Below are positions 47,511 to 56,447 of a stretch of DNA of 56,519 nucleotides, piece after piece. The stretch lies in NCBI GenBank assembly GCA_027488865.1, contig JAIYAU010000015.1:1-56519 (forward strand), written 5' to 3'. Source of the DNA: Cytophagaceae bacterium (GTDB lineage Bacteria; Bacteroidota; Bacteroidia; Cytophagales; UBA9547). A model generated the notes under the pieces. That model saw nothing but the letters and a program-made list of their open reading frames with translations. It did not search any database and was not told the DNA's origin. The stretch's first letter is position 1; each line of letters begins with the position of its first letter. The translations under genes and the position numbers were made by a program.

Positions 47511-48206
47511 ATGCGAATAGATATAATTTCTTGTGTTCCAGCGTTGTTTGACAGTCCCTTTGGACATTCAATATTAAAGCGAGCTATTCAAAAAGGTTTG
47601 GTAGAAATTCATGTGCATGATTTAAGGGATTTTTCTAATCATAAGCAGAAATCTATTGATGACTATAGTTTTGGGGGCGGTGCTGGGATGGTCATGGCAA
47701 TTGAACCCATCGCAAATTGTATAAGACATTTGCAAACATCAATTAATTATGATGCAATAATTTACATGACCCCAGATGGTGCTACTTTAAATCAATCCAT
47801 GGCCAATTCCCTTTCATTATTTCAAAATATAATCGTGTTATGTGGTCATTATAAAGGGGTTGATGAAAGGGTAAGACAGAAATTTATTACGCATGAAATT
47901 AGTATTGGCGATTATGTTTTATCAGGAGGTGAACTGGCAGCAGCAGTTTTATGCGATTCTTTAATTAGACTCATTCCTGGGGTTCTTTCCGATGAGACCT
48001 CCGCACTTACCGATTCTTTTCAAGATAATTTACTTGCGCCACCAGTATACACTAGACCTTCTATTTGGGAGGAGATGGAAGTACCCGCTGTTTTATTATC
48101 AGGGCATGAATTAAATATAGAACAATGGCGTTTGGAACAATCTATCGAACGCACAAAGGTAAGACGACCAGATATTTACAATAAATGGAAAGAATCGTCA
48201 GAATAA
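47511..48206 (+). CDS. trmD: tRNA (guanine-N1)-methyltransferase
   Basis: 231 residues. TrmD methylates G37 of tRNAs that read CNN codons, using S-adenosylmethionine, preventing frameshifts. The MRIDIISCVPALFDSPFGHSI-type start, DYSFGGGAGMVMAIEP, LCGHYKGVDERV and the trefoil-knot segment SIGDYVLSGGELAAAVLCD are diagnostic, followed by LLSGHELNIEQWRLEQS. Length is near the family norm. The gene is 14 bases after gldD, probably one transcript. Confidence 0.97.
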   Translation: MRIDIISCVPALFDSPFGHSILKRAIQKGLVEIHVHDLRDFSNHKQKSIDDYSFGGGAGMVMAIEPIANCIRHLQTSINYDAIIYMTPDGATLNQSMANSLSLFQNIIVLCGHYKGVDERVRQKFITHEISIGDYVLSGGELAAAVLCDSLIRLIPGVLSDETSALTDSFQDNLLAPPVYTRPSIWEEMEVPAVLLSGHELNIEQWRLEQSIERTKVRRPDIYNKWKESSE

Positions 48207-48257
48207 ACAGTATAAAAAGTCTTTCTAGTTCTTAAGACAATATTTGCAGAAATAAGT

Positions 48258-49445
48258 TTATTCTACTATTTCAAATTCAACTCGTCTATTGAGTTTTCTT
48301 GTTTCTTCTGCCGAATTATTGGCTATGGGTCTTGTGCCTCCGTATCCTTTAAAAGTAATTCGAGTGCCATCAATCCCCTTAAGCACAAGGTAATCTTTTA
48401 CGTTTTTTACACGTTCCTCAGAAAGTGCTAGATTAAGATATGGATCTCCTTGGTTATCTGTATGGCCTTCTAGCCTAATCTTTACATTTTGGTTTTCTTT
48501 AAGCCAAATAGTTAGTTTATCTAGTTCAGTTTTAGTATTTTCTCTAAGCAAAGCATTTCCTTGCTCAAATGTTACTTTGGACAGTGTAATTCTTAAACCT
48601 ATTTTTATTGAATCTTTAATTTGTTTATCCTTGGGAGTAGATTTTTTATATAATGAATAGACCCCAGGAGCAATTGAATCTCCTAAAGCAATTTCGTTAA
48701 ACTTGGTAGATTTTCTTCCTTTTACAAACTTTAGGGTATTATCTACTATTAAACCACCGTTGGGAAGAATCATAACTGTATTTTTTAAGGGTGGTTTATA
48801 GCCCTTGGGCATAGTTCTAGTATAGAAAAACTCAATATCGTCTAGGGCTAAGTCGTTGCCATAGATATCATAGTTTACATTTTGAATCCAAATTTTTATT
48901 TTACCCTTTAAGGTGTCAGAGTACCAAGTTCGATTGATTTTGACCCAATCAAATAGATGATAAATATCGGTTTCTGGCTCACCAAGGGAAGTTTTATTAA
49001 CGTACATTTGAATTTTACAAGGCCTTGAATTTGCCTGGGCTAGGTCTAACCCATTAATAATAAATCCCTTATTAGAGTTTACATGTTCAAATAGATTGCA
49101 AAAATAAGCCGAAAAATTGTATTCCGAGTTGGGTACTACCTCTACTGTAGTGCACCAAATTTTTTGATCAGCGTAGCCATCGGCATTAACAAGTAGAAAT
49201 TTACCTTGACCAGATGTATGGTCTCCATTTTTTGGATTTTTACAGTCAGAATTAACTTGATATGCTTTAGAGGTAACGGTAATTTCTCCAGATGCTAGTT
49301 TGTCATTTTTGTAGATATAGTCACTTGTGAAATGTGAGAACCCATCTTCAAAATCACCATTTCGAACTAAATTAACATATTCTTTTACTTGAGCGCTAGA
49401 CTCAGTTAAAACAATGAGGAAAATTAACGCAATACTTTTATACAA
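48258..49445 (-). CDS. OmpA-family outer-membrane protein with N-terminal beta-sandwich
   Basis: 395 residues, read from TTG 49445 because no in-frame ATG gives the signal peptide (about 2-19, ending ESSAQ). The N-terminal region (about 20-210) begins LVRNGDFEDG, typical of carbohydrate-binding or jelly-roll modules. The C-terminal 110 residues are an OmpA peptidoglycan-binding domain: LEGHTDNQGDPYLNLALSEERVKNVKDYL and RKLNRRVEFEIV carry the conserved Asp and Arg. It probably ties an outer-membrane or surface assembly to peptidoglycan. The substrate of the N-terminal module is unknown. Confidence 0.83.
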   Translation of the reverse strand: MYKSIALIFLIVLTESSAQVKEYVNLVRNGDFEDGFSHFTSDYIYKNDKLASGEITVTSKAYQVNSDCKNPKNGDHTSGQGKFLLVNADGYADQKIWCTTVEVVPNSEYNFSAYFCNLFEHVNSNKGFIINGLDLAQANSRPCKIQMYVNKTSLGEPETDIYHLFDWVKINRTWYSDTLKGKIKIWIQNVNYDIYGNDLALDDIEFFYTRTMPKGYKPPLKNTVMILPNGGLIVDNTLKFVKGRKSTKFNEIALGDSIAPGVYSLYKKSTPKDKQIKDSIKIGLRITLSKVTFEQGNALLRENTKTELDKLTIWLKENQNVKIRLEGHTDNQGDPYLNLALSEERVKNVKDYLVLKGIDGTRITFKGYGGTRPIANNSAEETRKLNRRVEFEIVE

Positions 49446-49500
49446 TTTTACACAAAAAGGAATAACGAATTAAATAGTTTGTTTATTGTAACCTCTTTGG

Positions 49501-50451
49501 TTATTTCTTTAATCCGATTTCTTCAAGGCGTTGTTTTAAAAAATCCTTAGCTAGTATATCCTCATATTTTTTAGGATTTTCATCTGAAACGCAAGACGGC
49601 AAACAAGCCAAACTTGTTTCACCCTTAGGGTGCATAAAAAATGGAATCGAATAACGAGGTAGCCCCATTTTTTCTTTTGACGGATTTACAACTCGGTGTA
49701 TGGTAGAACTGAGCTTATCGTTTGTTAGTCTAGCAAGCATATCACTTACATTTACTACGATTTGGTCAGGAAGTGCGGTCACACCAATCCACTTACCATC
49801 TTTGCGCAAAATTTCCAAACCTTCTGCACTTGCACCCATAAGCAGGGTTATAAAGTTAATGTCTCCATGGGCACCTGCTCTAACAGCTCCTTCTGGTACT
49901 TGGTCTGGATTAAGTATAGGAAAATAATGTATTGGACGAAGTATGCTGTCACCACCTCTTACTTTATCGTCAAAATAATGTTCATCTAATTGTAAGTGCA
50001 AGGCTATAGCTTGAAGTAATTTTATACCAGTCTCTTCAAGAATTTTAAAGGCTTCAACCGTGATTTTTTTAAATTCAGGTAATTCTTCGGGCCAAATATT
50101 GCCGCCAAATTCTGAGTCGCTTATTTCTTGCCCTATATGATAAAATTCTTTTAAATCGCCCACATTGCTTCCTTTGGCGTGCTCCTTTCCTTTTCCAGTA
50201 TAGCCCCTTTGCCCAAAAAGTCCTTCTATCTCGTACTTTGATTTTACTTCACTAGGCAGTTCAAAAAAATTAATTATTTCTTGGTATAACTTATTGGAAA
50301 GGGAATCGCTAAGGCCGTGGTTTTTAACTGCCACAAACCCTATTTCTTCTAATGCACGACCTAGTTCGCTTACAAATTCAAATTTATTTTGGGCGGTGCC
50401 TTGTGTAAATTTAGCCAAATCTACCGATGGGATTTCATTAAAAAGTGTCAT
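49501..50451 (-). CDS. 2-oxoglutarate/Fe(II)-dependent oxygenase, isopenicillin N synthase-like
   Basis: 316 residues. The N-terminal DIOX_N-like half (SVDLAKFTQGT, GFVAVKNHG, GQRGYTGKGKEHA) precedes the 2OG-Fe(II) core. The iron ligands HxD ... H are visible in AHGDINFITLL and STIHRVVNP, with the oxoglutarate-type Arg in PRYSIPFF. The protein is about the length of the family. The substrate is not predictable. It is followed on the minus strand by the OmpA gene after 55 bases and preceded by a tiny lipoprotein gene. Confidence 0.87.
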   Translation of the reverse strand: MTLFNEIPSVDLAKFTQGTAQNKFEFVSELGRALEEIGFVAVKNHGLSDSLSNKLYQEIINFFELPSEVKSKYEIEGLFGQRGYTGKGKEHAKGSNVGDLKEFYHIGQEISDSEFGGNIWPEELPEFKKITVEAFKILEETGIKLLQAIALHLQLDEHYFDDKVRGGDSILRPIHYFPILNPDQVPEGAVRAGAHGDINFITLLMGASAEGLEILRKDGKWIGVTALPDQIVVNVSDMLARLTNDKLSSTIHRVVNPSKEKMGLPRYSIPFFMHPKGETSLACLPSCVSDENPKKYEDILAKDFLKQRLEEIGLKK

Positions 50452-50467
50452 AGGGAATAGTAATAAT

Positions 50468-50611
50468 TTAATAAACGTGTCTTTTTTTTAATTCTTTCTC
50501 ATTATGCTTATTTATTTTTTTATCATGGTGATATTGAGCACTATTCGATGCGGTTTTACATGCACTAAAAGTTAGCAAACAAGATAGAAGAAATATACAC
50601 TTATTTTTCAT
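50468..50611 (-). CDS. Very small lipoprotein
   Basis: 47 residues from ATG 50611. MKNKCIFLLSCLLTFSAC is a lipoprotein signal (Cys at 18), leaving a mature peptide of about 30 residues rich in His, Lys, Asn and Glu (SNSAQYHHDKKINKHNEKEL). The frame extends to 50680, but the additional residues would precede a good signal sequence and are rejected. It starts 55 bases after the terminator of the barrel gene and ends 16 bases before the oxygenase. No function can be assigned. Confidence 0.55.
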   Translation of the reverse strand: MKNKCIFLLSCLLTFSACKTASNSAQYHHDKKINKHNEKELKKRHVY

Positions 50612-50665
50612 TGTGTCATATTTAAATGAAATGTAGATAAAACTTACGAGTTTACAAAAAATTAA

Positions 50666-50691
50666 ATAAAAAAGCGGCAACTAGGCCGCTT
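50666..50691 (-). terminator. Rho-independent terminator after the outer-membrane barrel gene
   Basis: On the minus strand, AAGCGGC (50691-50685), a six-base loop and GCCGCTT (50678-50672) form a G/C-rich stem that runs into a T tract (50673-50668 read as A on the plus strand). It follows the barrel gene stop by about 36 bases. Confidence 0.8.
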
Positions 50692-50727
50692 CTATACATG
50701 AACACAGAATTTATAATTTTACAAGGC

Positions 50728-51471
50728 TTATCTCCTTTTAGTTCCCCTACTAGGGCCATGGGGTGCAAGAATATGATGTGCATTAGGTATGCGGTATACT
50801 ATGCCAATCATTAGTGAAAATGTCCTATTTGATGCCTTTGGCTTATCACTTCCATCTGTACCATTATAACTGGTTCCTTTTTTTTCAGCATCTCCCAATC
50901 CTAAGTCTGTTTTAAATATTGAACTAAGATAAAGATTATCTACCAACATAAATTCACCACCTACACCTACGGTAGCCTCAACATTGAAAGTTTTAAAATA
51001 CTTGTTTTCAGAAGGTGGTAAATCATAATAAACAATTTTTCCAGTCTCGTCCTTTTGTATAACTTCCACAGCACCAGAACTTTTTAATAAAAAATTGAGT
51101 TGTGGTCCTGCGAAACCAAATATATTTACTTTTCCACCTACTGGATAAGAAAATCGCAAGGCTATAGGCAATTTAAGGTAATCTAGTCTTTTGCGACCTT
51201 CATAAAAGCCATTTGCATCTGATGGATCATACACTGTTTTAAACTTCTGGCTGTGTCTATTATAAATTAACCCTGAAAGTAATGCTATGTTGTTGGTGAA
51301 GTTGTAAGCAGTTAACAACCCACCGCCTGCTGTGTAAGTTGGTAGATTTGTCGATTCCGCACCAGTGGTTATACTAGTTTTTTGTCCTGTAAAGTAACCC
51401 CCAACTTCAAACTGGGCAAAAGTAGAAGTCACAAAACCAATACCTAAAACCAAAGTAAATAAATATTTCAT
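50728..51471 (-). CDS. Outer-membrane beta-barrel protein (PorT-like fold)
   Basis: 247 residues. The signal peptide is MKYLFTLVLGIGFVTSTFAQ; the mature chain alternates hydrophobic and polar residues (EVGGYFTGQKTS, GGGLLTAYNFTNNIALLSGLIYNRHSQKF, KLPIALRFSYPVG, VGVGGEFMLVDNLYLSSIFKTDLG) and ends near RTFSLMIGIVYRIP, as in the OMP_b-brl_2 group. PorT of type IX secretion belongs here but so do many unrelated small barrels, so I make no role claim. A -7-like TATATTTG lies 50 bases upstream. Confidence 0.78.
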   Translation of the reverse strand: MKYLFTLVLGIGFVTSTFAQFEVGGYFTGQKTSITTGAESTNLPTYTAGGGLLTAYNFTNNIALLSGLIYNRHSQKFKTVYDPSDANGFYEGRKRLDYLKLPIALRFSYPVGGKVNIFGFAGPQLNFLLKSSGAVEVIQKDETGKIVYYDLPPSENKYFKTFNVEATVGVGGEFMLVDNLYLSSIFKTDLGLGDAEKKGTSYNGTDGSDKPKASNRTFSLMIGIVYRIPNAHHILAPHGPSRGTKRR

Positions 51472-51520
51472 AAGAAGTTTGTTTTTTATTTTTTGTCCAT
51501 CGATTAATAAAAATGAATTA

Positions 51521-51553
51521 CAAATATAATTAATTTTAGAAAAAATTACACAA
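51521..51553 (-). promoter_or_regulatory. Promoter-like element for the outer-membrane barrel gene
   Basis: On the minus strand TTG (51553-51551), a 22-base spacer, then TATATTTG (51528-51521), an exact TAnnTTTG. It lies between the aminotransferase stop and the barrel start. Confidence 0.4.
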
Positions 51554-51556
51554 TAA

Positions 51557-52702
51557 TTACAACTTTTTATTTTTAATAACGTACAAGGATTTTATATTTT
51601 TTATAACTCGCTCTAAATCAGTAGGAGTGAGGTTCGAGCCTGATGGTAGACAAAGTCCTTGCTCAAAAAGTTTTGTACTTAAATTGTCACCATAATATGG
51701 AAAGTTTTCAAAAATTGGTTGCAAATGCATTGGTTTCCAAAGTGGTCTTGATTCAATATTCTCTTTTTCAAGTCCAATTCTTATCTCTTCAGCAGTAATA
51801 TTGGCTTTTTTAGGGTCAACTAATATACAAGTGAGCCATCGATTGGAAAATGTATTTCGAAATTCTGATAAAAATGTAATCCCATCCATGGTAGATAACT
51901 CGTTTTTGTACAAGTCATAATTTGCACGACGTTGTTTAATTCTGTCGCTAAGTACTTCCATTTGACCTCGCCCTATTCCAGCAAGGACATTACTCATTCT
52001 ATAGTTAAAGCCAATTTGTGAATGTTGGTAATGAGGTGCTGGATCTCGGGCTTGGGTGGCCAAAAATCGAGCTTTTTTAATAAGTTCTTCGTTGTCAGAT
52101 ACAAGTGCACCACCGCCAGAGGTAGTAATAATTTTGTTGCCATTAAATGAATATACACCTAATTTTCCGAAGGTACCAGTCATTTTGCCGTCATATGTAG
52201 CCCCTAGTGACTCTGCTGCATCTTCAATAACTGGTATGTCATACTTAACAGCTATTTCCATTATTTCCCTAATTTTTGCAGGTTGGCCATACAAGTGAAC
52301 CAAAATAATGGCCTTTGGCTTTTTACCTAATTTAATCCTTGAAGTAATGGCCAGCTCCAACGCATCAGGAGACATGTTCCAAGTATCAGGCTCACTATCA
52401 ACAAAAACTGGTATTGCTCCTTGATATAAAATGGGATTGGCTGAGGCGGAGAATGTAAATGTTGAACAAATAACCTCATCTTCACTTTGTACTCCCAAAA
52501 GTATGAGTGCCAGATGTATTGCTGCTGTACCTGAACTTAAAGCAGCAGCTTGTTTGGTACCAGTATACGTACAAATGTCTTTTTCGAAATTATCAACATG
52601 TGGCCCCAATGGAGCTATCCAATTGGTTTTAAACGCCTCTTCGATATATTTAAGCTCGTTAGTCCCCATGTGAGGAGAGGAAAGCCAGATTTTTTCATTC
52701 AT
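51557..52702 (-). CDS. DegT/DnrJ/EryC1/StrS-family aminotransferase
   Basis: 381 residues from ATG 52702 (the frame begins two codons earlier at a TTG). These PLP enzymes transaminate nucleotide-linked keto-sugars. SGTAAIHLAL (phosphate binding), VIEDAAESLGATYDGKMTG and the Schiff-base lysine segment SFNGNKIITTSGGGALVSDN are present; GFNYRMSNVLAGIGRGQME and ESRPLWKPMHLQP follow. The group closest to this pattern makes amino sugars (such as bacillosamine-type) for surface glycans, but the exact product is unknown. No neighbouring amino-sugar genes are seen. A TAACTTTG -7-like element is at 52742-52735. Confidence 0.9.
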   Translation of the reverse strand: MNEKIWLSSPHMGTNELKYIEEAFKTNWIAPLGPHVDNFEKDICTYTGTKQAAALSSGTAAIHLALILLGVQSEDEVICSTFTFSASANPILYQGAIPVFVDSEPDTWNMSPDALELAITSRIKLGKKPKAIILVHLYGQPAKIREIMEIAVKYDIPVIEDAAESLGATYDGKMTGTFGKLGVYSFNGNKIITTSGGGALVSDNEELIKKARFLATQARDPAPHYQHSQIGFNYRMSNVLAGIGRGQMEVLSDRIKQRRANYDLYKNELSTMDGITFLSEFRNTFSNRWLTCILVDPKKANITAEEIRIGLEKENIESRPLWKPMHLQPIFENFPYYGDNLSTKLFEQGLCLPSGSNLTPTDLERVIKNIKSLYVIKNKKL

Positions 52703-52825
52703 AATCAAAATATTGCAACTTTAAGGTTACTTCACAAAGTTATTGAGGTTTTTTATTAATTCACTTTAAGTTTTTCATAAACTTTTCAATTTATTTATAA
52801 CCAGATTATTATGCATATTGTCTGA

Positions 52826-52855
52826 TTGTCTAATTCTAAAAATGAACTATTTTTG
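52826..52855 (+). promoter_or_regulatory. Bacteroidota-type promoter for the LAS-peptidase gene
   Basis: TTG (52826-52828, within ATTG), a 19-base spacer and TATTTTTG (52848-52855), exactly the consensus. A second -7-like TAATTTTG occurs at 52861-52868. The start codon is at 52873. Confidence 0.5.
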
Positions 52856-52872
52856 TTATCTAATTTTGTAGA

Positions 52873-53940
52873 ATGGCGCAAAATAATTCAAAAGAGGATA
52901 TAAGAATTAGAGGGAAAATGTATCACTTTCGATGGAAACTGGTTCTCTCGGCCATTTTGACTTTACTGTTTGTGTTGCTAACAAAAGTTATTCCTTATGT
53001 TTTGATAATCAAAACGGTCATTTATAATAAACAGGACATAACGATCAAGGCGCAAGTTCTCATACGAGCTCTAAGTTGGCCGGTCTATCACATGTTTTCA
53101 GAGAATTTTGTTCAGAGCGTCTATTTTATTTTTATAATTTTTTTATACTATTTATTGTTAATTATTATAGTAACAAGTACCCATAATTTTCTTTGGACTA
53201 ATAAACTCTATAGATGGATATTGCCTTCGTTATGCATTCCTATTGTAATTTTATGGTTCAATCCAAATCTACTAGTTGCTTTTGACAACAACGAACCAAG
53301 CAAAAGCATTGGTACATCGAGTAAAGGATCGTTAATTAATGGGAAGAGATTACCTTTTATGGGAAGTAATTATCAATACTTTAATTTTATGAGTTATTTA
53401 AAGGGTAATTGTTTCGTTCATCATAAAGTGAAGCAAACTTTGATTGATACCTACAAAATTTGTGAAAAAACTTGCCCAAATATATTGTTTATTGTTGGTG
53501 AAGGATCAAAAGGTAAAGGTGGGCCTTATGTTTTTAACCATCGTACCCATCAAAATGGAACCAGTCTGGATTTGCTTTTAGTTTTTAAAAGGGAGGACAA
53601 ACAATATGATCCTTTAAGTTTGTTCAATGCATATGGCTATGGATTAGAGACTGATAATGAAGGTATTATCAATAAAAGTATTCCGATTAATATTTATCCA
53701 AAAAACACTCAAATAGATTTCGAAACAAACGCCAAATTTTTATTGGCTTTAGACGAGGCTTGTCGGAAAAATGGTATAAAAATTAGAATTGTTATTTTAA
53801 AGGTTGAGCTTAAACCACTTTTGTTTGCTTCAGCTTCAGGCAAAAAGTTGTTATTAAGAAATATTTATTTCGCAAATTCTCTTTCGGATTTGGTCAATCG
53901 TGCTCATGATGATCATTTTCACGTAGATTTTGACATCTAA
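52873..53940 (+). CDS. Membrane-anchored LAS-type metallopeptidase (MepA-like active site)
   Basis: 355 residues. Three hydrophobic segments (about 20-45, 80-103 and 113-136) precede a soluble domain (about 150-355). The LAS/M15/M74 zinc motif is visible: H226-x6-D233 in HRTHQNGTSLD, and a final HxH (DDHFHVDF, with H350 as the third ligand) at the C-terminus. This spacing resembles MepA (penicillin-insensitive murein endopeptidase) and related LAS enzymes that cut peptidoglycan cross-links. I have not recognised the N-terminal part in a known family. The soluble domain is expected on the periplasmic side. The gene stands alone with its own promoter. Confidence 0.72.
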   Translation: MAQNNSKEDIRIRGKMYHFRWKLVLSAILTLLFVLLTKVIPYVLIIKTVIYNKQDITIKAQVLIRALSWPVYHMFSENFVQSVYFIFIIFLYYLLLIIIVTSTHNFLWTNKLYRWILPSLCIPIVILWFNPNLLVAFDNNEPSKSIGTSSKGSLINGKRLPFMGSNYQYFNFMSYLKGNCFVHHKVKQTLIDTYKICEKTCPNILFIVGEGSKGKGGPYVFNHRTHQNGTSLDLLLVFKREDKQYDPLSLFNAYGYGLETDNEGIINKSIPINIYPKNTQIDFETNAKFLLALDEACRKNGIKIRIVILKVELKPLLFASASGKKLLLRNIYFANSLSDLVNRAHDDHFHVDFDI

Positions 53941-54171
53941 TTAAAACAATAATTAAGCGTATAAATATCACTAGGTTTGCTTGTTATCTTGAAAACTGAC
54001 AATGGCAATATATGTTTCTGCCATCTTAAGTATATAACTAAATGATTTACAAATAATTTAGTTAAATTTTTAACATCCTACGAAATACCAATTTATACCA
54101 AATATAAACTTATCAATTTCTTTTTAGTTACTTTGGTCATAGTTCAGCTTTCAATCTTTTAAGGTTTAATA

Positions 54172-54789
54172 ATGCAAAATTATTTTGTGACAGCCATTGG
54201 CACCAATTCAGGTAAAACATTAGTTTCAAGTATTTTGGTTGACGCACTACAGGCAGATTACTGGAAGCCGATTCAAAGTGGTACTGAAGATATAGATGCT
54301 GTTACAATAGAAGAAAATTTAAATAATAATTTTTCTATTATACATCCCTCAAAATATTTGTTAAAATTGCCAGCCTCTCCTCATGCAGCAGCCAAGGCGG
54401 AGGGTCTAACTATTGAATTGTCTGATTTTGAATTGCCAGAAACTACCAACAACTTAGTAATTGAAGGAGCGGGTGGTGTGTTAGTTCCAATTAATGACAA
54501 AGGGGATGTTGTGATTGATTTAGCACTTAGATTTAATTGCGAGGTAATTTTGGTCGCTGATTTGTATCTTGGTAGTATTAATCATACGTTGCTTACCTGT
54601 AACGAGTTGGGTAGAAGAAATATTCCAATCAAAGGAATTATTTTTAACGGTGAGCCTAACACTGCATCAGAAGAAATAATATTAAAGTTAACGGGATTGA
54701 AATGTCTGCTAAGAATCAATAAAATGAATAAAATCGATACTTTTGAGATAAAAAAATATGCCATCAAATTGATGGAAAATTTTTACTAA
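54172..54789 (+). CDS. bioD: Dethiobiotin synthetase
   Basis: 205 residues. BioD closes the ureido ring of dethiobiotin from diaminopelargonate, CO2 and ATP. The P-loop GTNSGKTLVSSIL (about 10-22), DYWKPIQSGT (about 41-50) and the EGAGGVLVPI segment (about 97-106) are diagnostic. bioA follows after 27 bases, consistent with a biotin operon; bioF, bioC and bioB are not in the window. No BirA-type operator was recognised. Confidence 0.95.
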   Translation: MQNYFVTAIGTNSGKTLVSSILVDALQADYWKPIQSGTEDIDAVTIEENLNNNFSIIHPSKYLLKLPASPHAAAKAEGLTIELSDFELPETTNNLVIEGAGGVLVPINDKGDVVIDLALRFNCEVILVADLYLGSINHTLLTCNELGRRNIPIKGIIFNGEPNTASEEIILKLTGLKCLLRINKMNKIDTFEIKKYAIKLMENFY

Positions 54790-54816
54790 CCATTCTTTTT
54801 TATCCAAAAGTTATAA

Positions 54817-56085
54817 ATGAACTACAAGAGCAAAGATTTTGAACATGTTTGGCATCCTTATGATACTTTAAAACTTCCTGAACAAATTTTAATAAAGTCA
54901 GCTGAAGGGATATTTTTAAAAACTGATGATGGTAGAGAAATTATTGATGCTATTTCGTCATGGTGGGTTAATTTGCATGGTCATGGTAATCCTACTATAG
55001 CCGATGCAATAGCAGCACAAGCTCGAAGTTTAGAACACGTGATTTTTGCAGGCTTCACCCATGAGCCCGCGATCAATCTCGCAGATCAAATTTTAGAAGA
55101 ATTAAAATGTGGACATACAAAAGCTTTTTTTTCAGACAATGGCAGCACAGCCGTAGAAGTGGCATTGAAAATGGCGCTACAGTTTTGGTTTAACAAAGGT
55201 AAAAATAGAACCAAAATTATAGCCATTGAAGGTGCCTATCATGGAGATACATTTGGCGCTATGTCGGTAGGAGGAAGAACTAAATTCAACCAGCCCTTTG
55301 AGCAATTTTTATTTGATGTGGCGTATATTCCTTTACCAGACCAGGAAAATTTTGATGAAGTTGTTAGTAATTTTACCAATTTAGTAGCAAGTAACGATAT
55401 TGCGGCCTTTATCTATGAGCCTTTGGTGCAAGGTGCCTCTGGTATGCGAATGTATGCTCCTCAGCACTTGGATATTTTAATTTCTTTAGCGCACAAAAAT
55501 GACGTTTTGTGTATAGCAGACGAGGTAATGACTGGTTTTTATAGAACTGGTAAGTTTGTTGCATCGCAGTATTGTGACAACAAGCCTGATATTATTTGTT
55601 TATCCAAAGGAATAACCGGTGGTTTCATGCCTCTAGGTTTAACAACTTGTTTGCCAAATATTTATGATGCCTTCGTTAGCGATGATCCTTATAAGGTATT
55701 TTTTCATGGGCACTCTTATACAGGAAATCCCCTTGCTTGCGCTGCAGCCTTGGCAAGTTTATCGCTTTTGAGGTTACCAGATTGTTTGGTAAATATTCAA
55801 ATGATTGCAAATGAACATGATAAATTTGCCAAAGTCATTCAGGCAAAATTTCCGAATCACAAGATTCGCCACATTGGGACTATTTTAGCCATTGAGATCA
55901 TCACAAATACTCCAACAAGTTATTTTAATGAACTCAAAGAAAAACTTTATTTTAACTTTCTAAAGAAAAATATACTTTTAAGACCTCTGGGTAATGTGCT
56001 CTACATTTTGCCAATGTATTGTATTACCGAACAGCAACTAAGGATAATCTATAAAGTTATAATCGAAGAGTTAGATGGCGGATAA
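54817..56085 (+). CDS. bioA: Adenosylmethionine-8-amino-7-oxononanoate aminotransferase
   Basis: 422 residues. BioA transaminates KAPA to DAPA using S-adenosylmethionine as amino donor; the product feeds BioD. The HVWHPYDTLK start, SSWWVNLHGH near 52-61, FSDNGSTAVEVALKMALQ, the AYHGDTFGAMSVGG segment, IADEVMTGFYRTG and the Schiff-base LSKGITGGFMPLG (Lys near 269) are typical. Length is normal. It is the last clear gene in the window. Confidence 0.96.
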   Translation: MNYKSKDFEHVWHPYDTLKLPEQILIKSAEGIFLKTDDGREIIDAISSWWVNLHGHGNPTIADAIAAQARSLEHVIFAGFTHEPAINLADQILEELKCGHTKAFFSDNGSTAVEVALKMALQFWFNKGKNRTKIIAIEGAYHGDTFGAMSVGGRTKFNQPFEQFLFDVAYIPLPDQENFDEVVSNFTNLVASNDIAAFIYEPLVQGASGMRMYAPQHLDILISLAHKNDVLCIADEVMTGFYRTGKFVASQYCDNKPDIICLSKGITGGFMPLGLTTCLPNIYDAFVSDDPYKVFFHGHSYTGNPLACAAALASLSLLRLPDCLVNIQMIANEHDKFAKVIQAKFPNHKIRHIGTILAIEIITNTPTSYFNELKEKLYFNFLKKNILLRPLGNVLYILPMYCITEQQLRIIYKVIIEELDGG

Positions 56086-56267
56086 ACGATCAGAACAAAT
56101 TATTACAAGTCTCTCGTAGAATAAAAGAGCCGCTAGTTACCTTTTAAAACTCAACCCTCAACACCAAAATTCCTTAAATTGGCCTATATAGTTTCTTTCT
56201 ATATCCTACGGTGTAGGTTTCTACTTCCTTTCTACTAGGTATATACTTGGTCTCTATTCGGCCTATA

Positions 56268-56323
56268 ATTGAGAATGGATCATTGAGAATTGTAAATTGA
56301 TATTTGATAATTGAAAATAATTC
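56268..56323. repeat. Four degenerate 14-base tandem units (ATTGA...)
   Basis: Four successive units start with ATTGA at exactly 14-base steps (56268, 56282, 56296, 56310): ATTGAGAATGGATC, ATTGAGAATTGTAA, ATTGATATTTGATA, ATTGAAAATAATTC. The first two units are closest to each other; the others have diverged. Possibly an old tandem duplication in non-coding DNA. Confidence 0.7.
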
Positions 56324-56395
56324 AACCTTCAGGGGATTTTTTTTTCAGTGGGCAAATGGATTGCACTCTGAGCGCTTATGTTTGCAAAATAAATC

Positions 56396-56418
56396 CAATC
56401 CTTGAGGGGAAAGGATTG
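56396..56418. other. 8-bp hairpin upstream of a possible truncated gene
   Basis: CAATCCTT (56396-56403) pairs perfectly with AAGGATTG (56411-56418) around a seven-base loop (GAGGGGA). No T tract follows. A TATGTTTG -7-like box at 56377-56384 lies just upstream, so this could be in a 5' leader. Confidence 0.45.
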
Positions 56419-56447
56419 CGAAAACGTAAGAATCAAGATATAAACCA

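Noticed and set aside
55036-55041. CACGTG core as a possible parS site
   Set aside because: It lies inside bioA and its flanks do not match the parS palindrome; no other candidate was seen near parAB.
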